This document shows, in pieces, positions 8,551 through 15,809 of a stretch of DNA of 64,000 nucleotides. The DNA comes from Zhihengliuella sp. GTDB taxonomy: Bacteria; Actinomycetota; Actinomycetes; Actinomycetales; Micrococcaceae. The notes under the pieces are model-generated. The model searched no databases. It had not been told where the DNA came from and was given only the letters and a program-made list of their open reading frames with translations. Positions within the stretch are counted from its first letter, which is position 1. Each line of letters starts with the position of its first letter. The position numbers and the translations under genes were made by a program. Where the stretch lies: NCBI RefSeq assembly GCF_031178195.1, contig NZ_JAPSJL010000003.1, forward strand, positions 310,001-374,000, written 5' to 3'.

Positions 8551-8984
8551 GGCCGTACAACCCCGACGCGATCGCCAAGGGGCAGGCGGCCGCCCTGGAG
8601 TCCATGCGGGAGTCCTGCACGATCGCCCGGCTCACAGGGAACACCGTCACGGACCCGGAGACGTGGAAGGACGTCCCCGAGACCACGCCGGTCCCGTCCC
8701 TCGGCCGCTGCCGCGTCAAGACGCAGACAGCACTCGTCAGCGACGACAACGACGGCGGCGAGCACGCCTTCACCGTCTCCAAGCCGGAGCTCGTGCTCCC
8801 ACTGCCGGACCCGGCCACCGGCAAGGACATGTTCCAGCCCGGCGACCTCGTCACCATCACCACGCCGCCCCCCGCCGACGGGCGCTGGGGCGTCCTACCG
8901 GGCACCGTCTACCGGCTCACCGAGCCCACCGACGGCACCTTCGTCACCGCCCAACGATGGAAGGCCAGGAGGGTGATCGCATGA
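8547..8984 (+). CDS. Head-tail connector / stopper protein
   Basis: This 145-aa beta-rich protein of the DUF6093-like type is found between adaptor and gp10-like genes in actinophages. The segments ELVLPLP and FQPGDLVTITTPP suggest a small barrel, as in stopper proteins that close the portal channel. ATG at 8547, overlapping both neighbours by 4 nt. Confidence 0.65.
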   Translation: MRPYNPDAIAKGQAAALESMRESCTIARLTGNTVTDPETWKDVPETTPVPSLGRCRVKTQTALVSDDNDGGEHAFTVSKPELVLPLPDPATGKDMFQPGDLVTITTPPPADGRWGVLPGTVYRLTEPTDGTFVTAQRWKARRVIA

Positions 8985-9376
8985 CCATCGACGTCTCCGA
9001 GCTCACCGCCCTGCGGCGCGACCTCGGCCAGGTCGGCATGAAGGGCCTCGAACAGGTCAGCCCCGCCATGAAACGCGCCGGAGTCCAGATGAAGAAGGCG
9101 ATGCAGGCCGACCTGCGGTCCTCCCGCCACTTCCGCTCCGTCGCCCGCTCCATCACCTTCGACCTTCGCGCGGTCACAGCTTTCGGCGTCCGCAACTACG
9201 CCATCGAAGTGGGACCCGACGCAGCCCGGGCAGGATCAGCGGCGCTCGCCGGTATCGCGTACTTCGGCGGTTCGCGCGGGGGCGGCGGGACCGTTCCTGA
9301 TCCCATCCGTCACGCCGAGACGGAAGCGGACAAGGTCGTCGAGGCCGTCCTCGCCGCCGTCGGGAAAGTGCTGTGA
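8981..9376 (+). CDS. HK97 gp10-like tail completion protein
   Basis: This 131-aa protein has the amphipathic N-terminal helix LTALRRDLGQV, the K-rich helix MKKAMQADLR and a short beta region with HFRSVARSITFDLR, as in HK97 gp10-like proteins that join head and tail. It overlaps the neighbours by 4 nt at each end, so the connector genes are translationally coupled. Confidence 0.7.
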   Translation: MTIDVSELTALRRDLGQVGMKGLEQVSPAMKRAGVQMKKAMQADLRSSRHFRSVARSITFDLRAVTAFGVRNYAIEVGPDAARAGSAALAGIAYFGGSRGGGGTVPDPIRHAETEADKVVEAVLAAVGKVL

Positions 9377-9798
9377 AGGCGTTCTACGACGCCGTCGTGG
9401 CGCTGCTCCCGGCCCAGTCCAGCCCGCAGCTGTTCACCGCGGAGCTGTCCAGCCCCCCGGTCGGGGAGGACTACCCCTACACGGTGGTGTGGGGGACGGC
9501 TCCGACCGAGTTCAGCGGTGAGTCGTTCGACGATCCGTCGCTGAGCGGCGACCCGGACGCGGTGAGCCTGGAGATGCGGCTCACCTACGCAGCCCTGTCC
9601 GTCACTTCTCTGGACCACCTCATCAAGGGCGTGCACGAGGCCCTGGTCCGGGCGAAGCCGACCGTGGCCGGGTACGCGTGCGGGCCCATCAACCTCCGTT
9701 CCCTGCTACCGATCCAGCCCGACCGCGACCTCCACGTAGGCGGGCGCAACCCCTTCTATGCCGTGGACGAGTTCACGCTCACGGCGACCCGACTCTAG
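9373..9798 (+). CDS. Tail terminator protein
   Basis: This 141-aa protein begins at the GTG overlapping the previous stop. Its position just before the major tail protein, its size and the pattern YPYTVVWGTAP ... LTYAALSVTSLDHLIKGVHEAL fit phage tail terminators, which cap the tail tube and bind the connector. Confidence 0.68.
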   Translation: MKAFYDAVVALLPAQSSPQLFTAELSSPPVGEDYPYTVVWGTAPTEFSGESFDDPSLSGDPDAVSLEMRLTYAALSVTSLDHLIKGVHEALVRAKPTVAGYACGPINLRSLLPIQPDRDLHVGGRNPFYAVDEFTLTATRL

Positions 9799-9807
9799 GA
9801 GATCGAC

Positions 9808-9984
9808 ATGCCCCGCAAAGGATTCGTCCTCGCCTACGACCCCAACGGGGTCCGCCGTGAGGTGCCCGAGCACTACCTCGACCAGTTCGGCTACCGGCGC
9901 ACGAAGCCGCCGGTGAACGACGCCGCAAAGTCCGAAGACGCGCCAGCAGACACAGCTGCCGGCGCTGGAAAGAAAGGGAAGTAG
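9808..9984 (+). CDS. Short (58 aa) conserved-position phage protein
   Basis: A small gene with AGGAGAT upstream of the ATG and a stop 2 nt before the major tail gene. It begins MPRKGFVLAYDPNGV and ends in an Ala/Lys-rich tail (AGKKGK). It fills the only gap between the tail terminator and major tail genes, reads in codons like those of its neighbours, and is likely real. Function unknown. Confidence 0.6.
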   Translation: MPRKGFVLAYDPNGVRREVPEHYLDQFGYRRTKPPVNDAAKSEDAPADTAAGAGKKGK

Positions 9985-9986
9985 CC

Positions 9987-10502
9987 ATGCCGAAGACACT
10001 GGCCGATGGCAAGACCAAGTTCACGCTCCTCACCACGAAGCCGGCTGACCCGGCGGCGCCGACGGAGACCGAGCTCAACGCCGGCATCGACGCCTCGCAC
10101 AAGGTCCTCAAGTCGGATTTCGCGTGGACCAACACCGCTTCGGAGGTCATCTCCGAGCCGGCGCTGGACGACGAGGGCAACACCTCGGCGCCGGGCGCCT
10201 CGAACTACGACCTGGGCGCCACGTTCTGGCGGTACTTCCTCGAGACCGGGGCAGCCGACACCGCTGGTGACGACGCTGCGTTCCAGGCCGTCAAGGAGAA
10301 GGGCACCCAGCTCTGGGGGTACGCCCGCGAGACGTCCAAGGACTCCGGTGAGCCGTGGGCCGCGACCGACGAGATCTACCTGGGCGGCGAGATCATGACC
10401 GACTCGGCGACGAAGGTCGACGCCACCGGCTACGTGAAGCGCCGCGTCGCGTTCATGCCGCAGCGCATGCACGAGAACATCGTCGTCGCCTCGGGCATCT
10501 AG
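9987..10502 (+). CDS. Major tail (tube) protein
   Basis: This 171-aa protein lies between the terminator and chaperone genes. The start region (TLADGKTKFTLLTTKPAD), Thr/Ala-rich middle and VKRRVAFMPQRMHENIVVA end fit phage tail tube proteins. It should stack as hexameric rings around the tape measure. A strong hairpin follows the stop. Confidence 0.82.
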   Translation: MPKTLADGKTKFTLLTTKPADPAAPTETELNAGIDASHKVLKSDFAWTNTASEVISEPALDDEGNTSAPGASNYDLGATFWRYFLETGAADTAGDDAAFQAVKEKGTQLWGYARETSKDSGEPWAATDEIYLGGEIMTDSATKVDATGYVKRRVAFMPQRMHENIVVASGI

Positions 10503-10520
10503 CCCGAGTCCAGAGACCCC

Positions 10521-10554
10521 GTGCGGGCGCGTTGGTCAGGCTCCGCGCCCGCAC
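10521..10554 (+). terminator. Hairpin after the major tail gene (partial terminator or stabiliser)
   Basis: A perfect 11-bp GC stem (gtgcgggcgcg at 10521-10531 with 10544-10554) and a 12-nt loop, without a T run. Hairpins here commonly lower downstream transcription or protect the abundant tail-tube mRNA; which applies cannot be told from sequence. Confidence 0.6.
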
Positions 10555-10606
10555 GGTTCCACTCTCCCGAGCCTGACTACCCCTCAAGAAAATGGAGCCT
10601 GCCACC

Positions 10607-11227
10607 ATGACCGAACAGATCCCTGAACAGCTGGACCCAGTGTCGTTCAGCATCGACGACTGGCTGACCGACGCCGCCCTGCCCGAGGAGTCGGTGGACG
10701 TGTACAAGCGCGCGGACGTCATCTCGGAGTTGACCGAGATCGAACGCCGCGTCGAGGACCTCGATAAGGCCGAAGACGTGGACGCCGGCGAGGAGTCGAT
10801 AGGGGAGGCCTCGCCCCGGCAGAAGCTCCTGCGCCGGTACGAGCAGCTGCTCCAGGAGTTCGCCGACTCCCGGCTGACGATCTACGTCCGGGCCATCCCC
10901 AAGGAGAAGTTGGACAGCCTCAATGAGCTGTACCAGGCCGAGTGTGGCGCCTCGATCGCCGGCTCGCCGCAGCGAGTCCTGGCGCAGGCGAACCACGGGG
11001 CAAGGGTCCTTTGCCACGCCATCGCCGGTGTCAAGGCGGCCGACGGGAAGCGCTACGACGTGCACTGGACTCCCGACCAGCTCCGCAAGATCGCGCGGAT
11101 GATCGGCGAGGTCCAGTTGCAGCAGATCGCGGAGGCGCACCGCCTCGCCCAGAACGCAGTGCCCGAGGTCAACGCGGATTTTTTGCGCAATGCCTCTGGC
11201 ACCAGCAAGGAGCCAGACGAGGCCTGA
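10607..11227 (+). CDS. Tail assembly chaperone, unshifted product (gpG-like)
   Basis: This 206-aa acidic protein is made by normal termination at 11225-11227. The ATG at 10607 has GGAG 9 nt upstream; the ATG at 10592 has no clear ribosome binding site. It precedes the tape measure gene and contains a -1 slip site near its end, the hallmark of gpG/gpGT chaperone pairs that solubilise the tape measure and recruit tube subunits. Confidence 0.8.
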   Translation: MTEQIPEQLDPVSFSIDDWLTDAALPEESVDVYKRADVISELTEIERRVEDLDKAEDVDAGEESIGEASPRQKLLRRYEQLLQEFADSRLTIYVRAIPKEKLDSLNELYQAECGASIAGSPQRVLAQANHGARVLCHAIAGVKAADGKRYDVHWTPDQLRKIARMIGEVQLQQIAEAHRLAQNAVPEVNADFLRNASGTSKEPDEA

Positions 11228-11592
11228 TCAGCGTCCTCGAGACAGCGGAGGCACACCGGAGGCCCCCGAGCACTTGGCTCGGGGGCCTCGACGGTTTCTG
11301 GGGCGAGAAGGACCAGCTCCTCACGCTCGCGTACACGAAGTACAAGGACGGTCTCTGTGCGTGCGGGAAGCCCGTCTCGATCGCCCACCACTGGGACAAC
11401 GAGGGCTGGTACGAAGCCGGTTCCACGAAGTGCCACGCCTGCGCTGCCGTGGAGCAGCAGACCCGCGAGAAGGGCTACAAGCCCGAGCCGGGGGAGCGCC
11501 TCTACAGCACCTACACCCGAGCCCCGGGGGACCGGCTACCTGCGCTCGGCGGCGGCCAGCAGGCGGACGGCGAAGCCGATCCCGGCCAGTAG
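10607..11592 (+). CDS. Tail assembly chaperone, -1 frameshift fusion (gpGT-like)
   Basis: A slip at 11179-11185 moves ribosomes into the frame that continues to 11592. The added T part (about 135 aa after the slip) contains FWGEKDQLLTLAYTKYKD and two Cys pairs, CACG and CHAC, which resemble the zinc-binding T domains of other actinophage chaperones. This frame has no plausible start of its own, so the product depends on frameshifting. The slipping frequency cannot be judged here. The last 57 nt overlap a reverse-strand gene. Confidence 0.78.
11179..11223 (+). other. Programmed -1 frameshift signal
   Basis: The heptamer T TTT TTG (11179-11185) is in phase with the zero-frame codons GAT TTT TTG, an efficient X XXY YYZ slip site. 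Six bases later a stem forms between 11192-11200 (GCCTCTGGC) and 11212-11223, with a 3-nt bulge (11216-11218) and an 11-nt loop. Slip site, spacer and hairpin together are a complete frameshift signal. Confidence 0.85.
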
Positions 11593-11739
11593 CAGTCCGA
11601 TCAGCAGGATCCACGGGACGGTGAATGCCCCGTTCTGCACCTGGGCGTAGATCGCGATCAGCAGTCCGACGAACGCCGTGACGATGCCGACGTTGATGAG
11701 TGCTGTTCCTGGCTTCTTCTGAGTTCCCCCGCTTGTCAT
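11536..11739 (-). CDS. Small two-helix membrane protein, antisense within the tail module
   Basis: This 67-aa reverse-strand gene starts at the ATG at 11739-11737. After a short polar N terminus (TSGGTQKKPG) it has two hydrophobic helices, about residues 17-33 and 42-60, and ends AAAERR. Codon choice (GTC, GGC, CTG, ATC) is that of a translated gene, unlike shadow frames. No strong ribosome binding site is seen, but GAGAAT lies 6 nt upstream of the ATG, which would suit a leaderless transcript. It overlaps the chaperone fusion by 57 nt. Its orientation opposite to the late operon suggests expression in the lysogen; function unknown. Confidence 0.65.
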   Translation of the reverse strand: MTSGGTQKKPGTALINVGIVTAFVGLLIAIYAQVQNGAFTVPWILLIGLLLAGIGFAVRLLAAAERR

Positions 11740-11782
11740 GTGCGGATTCTCGCACACCATCGCGTTTTTCGAGGAGGCCTTC

Positions 11783-14700
11783 ATGGCGGATCGTCGCGTC
11801 AAAGTCATCCTCGACGCGCAGGTGGACCGGTACCGCAGCGCCATGGCGACCGCCGCCCGGTCGACTGAAGAGCTGGAGAAGGCGGCCAAGGAGACCGGCA
11901 GCACGACGGCCAAGCAGACGCTGGCCATGCGTCAGCTGGCGCCCGCGGTCACGACCGCGGGCGTCGCGACGCTCTCCGGGTTCGCACTGGCGGCCAAGGG
12001 CGCCGCCGACTTCGACAAGGCGATGTCGAGCGTGCAGGCGGCGACGCACGAGTCAACGGGCAACATGGACCTCCTCCGTGAGGCCGCAGTCCGGACCGGC
12101 GCCGACACAGCGTTCTCTGCCGTGGAAGCGGCCCAGGGCATCGAGGAGCTGGCGAAGGCCGGCGTCTCGACGACGGACGTCCTCAACGGCGGCCTGGACG
12201 GCGCGCTTGCCCTCGCTGCCGCGGGCGGGCTCGGCGTGGCGGAGGCCTCCGAGATCGCCGCCAGCGCCCTGACCCAGTTCAAGCTCGAAGGTGAGCAGGT
12301 CCCGCACGTCGCGGACCTCCTCGCCGCCGGCGCCGGCAAGGCACAGGGCTCCGTCCAGGACATGGGCGCCGCACTGAATCAGTCCGGCCTCGTCGCCTCC
12401 CAGCTGGGGCTGACGATCGAGGAGACCACCGGCGGCCTGGCGGCTTTTGCCTCGGCCGGCCTCGTGGGATCCGACGCCGGCACCAGCTTCAAGTCAATGC
12501 TCCAGCGGCTCACCCCGCAGTCCAAAGAGGCAGCGAACCTCATGGACGACCTGGGCCTGTCCGCATTCGATTCCCAGGGCAAGTTCATCGGCCTGTCGGA
12601 GTACGCCGGCGAGCTGCGGACCGCGCTCGCCGGGATGACCGACGAGCAGCGCAACTCGACCCTGGCGACGCTGTTCGGGTCGGACGCCGTTCGCGCGGCC
12701 GCCGTGCTGTACGAGAACGGCGCGGAGGGTGTCCAGAAGTGGGAGGACGCCGTCAACGACGCGGGTTACGCGGCGGAGACAGCGGCCCTGTTGCAAGACA
12801 ACCTGGCGGGTGACCTGGAGAAGCTGGGCGGTGCGTTCGACACCGTCCTGATCCAGTCGGGCTCGGGCGCGAACGAGGCCCTCCGCGGGCTCGTGCAGGG
12901 GCTCGAAAGCTTCGTGGACCTGGTCGGGCAGATCCCTGCCCCGGTTCTCTCCATCGGCGGCGTCATCACGGGCGTTGCCGGCGGGGCAGCTGTACTCGCC
13001 GGCGGCTTGATCACGGTGATTCCGAAGGTCAAGGAGACAAGGGACGCGCTGCGGGATCTCGCCGCAGACGGGTCGAAGGTCCCCGGGCGTCTCCGGGCCA
13101 TCGGCAAGGCGGCTGGATTCCTCACGGGTCTGGCGACATTCGCGACCATCGGCGGGCAGATTCAGGCCGCCGGGTACCTGAAGGACATCCCGGAGGGTAC
13201 GGGCCACATCGCGGACGCCCTTGCCCGTGTCGCTAACGAGGCGCCGGGTGCGGCCGACGCCCTGGAGTCCGTGTTCCTCGGTTCCAACGGTGAGGGCCTG
13301 TCGCCGACGATCACGGACATGGACGCCGCGATCAACGAACTCTTCGGAGACGGAATCGAGGAGAAGGCCGAACGCTGGGTCCAGGGGATCATCACCCCGC
13401 TGACCGGCATCAAGGGCTCCGTCCAGATCGCGAAGGACGCCTTCGCGGGCATGGACGCCGAACTCGCCAATATGGTGTCCTCGGGTAACGCCGAGGACGC
13501 CGAGCAGGCGATGGAGCAGATCCGGAAGAAGCTGGAGGACTCCGGCGTCGAGGCCGACGAGGCCGCCGCACTGTTCCCGGCATACGCCGACGCGGTAGCC
13601 CGCGCCGGCGCCGAAGCCGAGACGAGTGCCGGTGGCATCGAAGAGATCAAGGACCCGCTGCAGGAGTCCGCAGAGGCAGCCCAAGAGGGGGCCGACGCGC
13701 TCAGCGAGTACTTCGACATGCTCGTGAAGACCGGGCAGATCGCGATCTCCGAGCAGCAGGCGTTCATCGACCTCGAGAAGGCCATCTCAGGTTCGACGGA
13801 GACGATCAAGGAGAACGGCAAGTCGATCGACATCTCGACCGAGAAGGGCCAGCAGAACGTTGAGTCCCTCCTCGGCATCAGCAACGCGACCCTCGGCGTC
13901 ATCTCAGCGATGCACGCCAAGGGCCGGACCGCTGGAGAGATGGCCGTCGAGGTCCAGAAAGGGCGAGACGCGTTCGTTGCAGCGGCGCTCGCCGCCGGCT
14001 ACGAAGCCGACGAGGCCAATCGCCTGGCGGACGAGCAGGGACTGATACCGGCGAACGTCTTCACCGAGTACCAGTCGAACGCCGAAGGCGAGATCCAGAA
14101 GATCACCGATCTGCACACCTGGATCCAGTCGACTCCGGACAAGACGATCACGATCAGCGACAATTCGCCGGTCACGATCGCCGCGCTCCGGGAGCTGGGG
14201 TACATCGTGACGGAGCTGCCCGATGGGCGGATCCAGGTCTCCGAGACAGGCACCACGGAGACCGGCGAGAAGATCGACGCGACCGCAGGCAAGGAACGGA
14301 CCTCGAAGATCGACGCAGTCGCGATCACCGGGGCCGCAGAGACCGCACTCAACCAGGCTGCCCGCGATCGCACGTCCCACATCACGCAGCGGATCTCGAC
14401 GACCATCCACACCAACTACACCCAGACCGGGCAGCGCGCGGCCGAGCGCAAGAACTACGGCCAGTCGCGACAGCAGCACGGCGGCCGAGTCCGCCGGCGC
14501 TACTCGACCGGCGGTCGGCTCCCGGCCACCGGGCTCGGCGTCGACAAGATCCTCGGCATAGACGAGCACGGCAATCCGACAGCGTGGGTAGACGACCTCG
14601 AGTGGGTCATCAATCGGCGCTCGTCGGACAAGCACGACCGCCTGCTCAGGATGATCAACGCCGACGACCCCCGCGTCGACCAGATGAAGAACGCCATCGG

Positions 14701-14971
14701 CCTCGCCGGCGGCGGCCGACCCGGCGCCCTTCTCTCCGGCCGCGATCTCGTCGCACCACCGGCCTTCGCCGGTCGGCCGGCGGTCTCGGTGCAGGTGCCG
14801 GAGATTGCGGATCAGGTTGCATCTGCGGTGACGGCAGCGATTCGGGAGTCTTTCCCGGACACGCTGCAGGCCGATTTTGGTGCCGGTTCCCAGCGGGTGC
14901 TGGCGGACATCGTCGACACGCAGGTGCATCAGGCCACGTTCGGGAGCGGCTCGATCTACAACAAGAGGTAG
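11783..14971 (+). CDS. Tape measure protein
   Basis: This 1,062-aa protein sets tail length. The N-terminal part (about 1-330) is the TP901-type tape measure domain (AMSSVQAATHES ... FSAVEAAQGIEELAKAG ... TLFGSDAVRAAAVLYENG). Hydrophobic segments lie around residues 390-430, followed by long Ala/Glu-rich helices. The C-terminal part is basic, then has DEHGNPTAWVDDLEWVI and a Gly-rich end. The ATG at 11783 follows GAGGAGG at 11771-11777; an upstream GTG at 11738 is not used. At about 1.5 angstrom per residue the tail would be roughly 150 nm. Confidence 0.92.
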   Translation: MADRRVKVILDAQVDRYRSAMATAARSTEELEKAAKETGSTTAKQTLAMRQLAPAVTTAGVATLSGFALAAKGAADFDKAMSSVQAATHESTGNMDLLREAAVRTGADTAFSAVEAAQGIEELAKAGVSTTDVLNGGLDGALALAAAGGLGVAEASEIAASALTQFKLEGEQVPHVADLLAAGAGKAQGSVQDMGAALNQSGLVASQLGLTIEETTGGLAAFASAGLVGSDAGTSFKSMLQRLTPQSKEAANLMDDLGLSAFDSQGKFIGLSEYAGELRTALAGMTDEQRNSTLATLFGSDAVRAAAVLYENGAEGVQKWEDAVNDAGYAAETAALLQDNLAGDLEKLGGAFDTVLIQSGSGANEALRGLVQGLESFVDLVGQIPAPVLSIGGVITGVAGGAAVLAGGLITVIPKVKETRDALRDLAADGSKVPGRLRAIGKAAGFLTGLATFATIGGQIQAAGYLKDIPEGTGHIADALARVANEAPGAADALESVFLGSNGEGLSPTITDMDAAINELFGDGIEEKAERWVQGIITPLTGIKGSVQIAKDAFAGMDAELANMVSSGNAEDAEQAMEQIRKKLEDSGVEADEAAALFPAYADAVARAGAEAETSAGGIEEIKDPLQESAEAAQEGADALSEYFDMLVKTGQIAISEQQAFIDLEKAISGSTETIKENGKSIDISTEKGQQNVESLLGISNATLGVISAMHAKGRTAGEMAVEVQKGRDAFVAAALAAGYEADEANRLADEQGLIPANVFTEYQSNAEGEIQKITDLHTWIQSTPDKTITISDNSPVTIAALRELGYIVTELPDGRIQVSETGTTETGEKIDATAGKERTSKIDAVAITGAAETALNQAARDRTSHITQRISTTIHTNYTQTGQRAAERKNYGQSRQQHGGRVRRRYSTGGRLPATGLGVDKILGIDEHGNPTAWVDDLEWVINRRSSDKHDRLLRMINADDPRVDQMKNAIGLAGGGRPGALLSGRDLVAPPAFAGRPAVSVQVPEIADQVASAVTAAIRESFPDTLQADFGAGSQRVLADIVDTQVHQATFGSGSIYNKR

Positions 14972-14981
14972 GAGGCGCCCT

Positions 14982-15809
14982 GTGGCGATGTATCTGGGCA
15001 CGCCCGGTCGGATGGTGGAACTCAAGTCGGCGGCAGCCCAGCGGAGGACGCGCGCGGAGCGGGTCGCATTCGAGGAGACGGCCGAGGGGAACGTGTTCGG
15101 CCAGACCCGGCCGGTCGGCCGGCGGACGTGGGACGTGACCCTGCCGGCGGCGACGACGCCTTACGAGCTCGCCCAGATCGAGGCCTTTGTCGACGGGGAC
15201 TGGGGGATCGGCCCGTGGGCGTTCCTGCCGGTGGATGCCCTGGTGACGAACACCCTGACGCCGGACACCGCTGCGTGCCGTGCGGGGACGATCGTGAAGG
15301 GCACTGGCCTCTCCACGGTCGCCCCGGGCGGTTCGATGGTCCTCCCGGACGGCCGGCGGTCTCCCCGCTCGTGGTCCAAGACGCAGGACGGCGCGCTGTA
15401 CTTCGGGCTCAACGCCTCCCCGGTCCTGCCGGGGAAGGTCGTGACCGCGTCGGCGTACGTCCAGGGTGCCGCCGGTGCCGCCGGCGTCATCTTCTACGAC
15501 GCGCTCGGTGGCACGGTGAAGTCGATCGAGTCGGCCGTGATGTCCTCGGCGGCGGTGCCGGTCCGCTCGTTCCTGACGACGACGGTCCCAGCCGGCGCGG
15601 TCAGCGCCCGGGTGTTCGTGAACGCGGCCGCCACACTGACGACCTGGCCGGCGCTGACTTGGACGGGTTCCCTCCTCGAGTACGGGGCGGGGCGCGGCTG
15701 CGACTACGCGCAGCTGACGGGCTTCTCCGACGACTTGCTGATGGCGATCGCCAATCCGAAGTTCGGCAGGTACTCCAGTGCGTCATTCATGATCCGGGAG
15801 GTGGGCTAG
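14982..15809 (+). CDS. Distal tail protein / minor tail protein with a lectin-like domain
   Basis: This 275-aa protein directly follows the tape measure gene, the place of the distal tail protein (Dit). The N-terminal 90 residues match this role. The middle (about 95-235) reads as a beta-sandwich, with KVVTASAYVQGAAGAAGVIFYD and TTVPAGAVSARVFVNAAATL, like carbohydrate-binding modules inserted in evolved Dit proteins. The GTG at 14982 has GGAGG 7 nt upstream; ATG 14988 is an alternative. Confidence 0.7.
   Translation: MAMYLGTPGRMVELKSAAAQRRTRAERVAFEETAEGNVFGQTRPVGRRTWDVTLPAATTPYELAQIEAFVDGDWGIGPWAFLPVDALVTNTLTPDTAACRAGTIVKGTGLSTVAPGGSMVLPDGRRSPRSWSKTQDGALYFGLNASPVLPGKVVTASAYVQGAAGAAGVIFYDALGGTVKSIESAVMSSAAVPVRSFLTTTVPAGAVSARVFVNAAATLTTWPALTWTGSLLEYGAGRGCDYAQLTGFSDDLLMAIANPKFGRYSSASFMIREVG

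Noticed and set aside
11738-11782. Longer tape measure starting at GTG 11738
   Set aside because: The ATG at 11783 has GAGGAGG at the right distance and gives the usual N terminus; the extension would overlap the reverse gene start.
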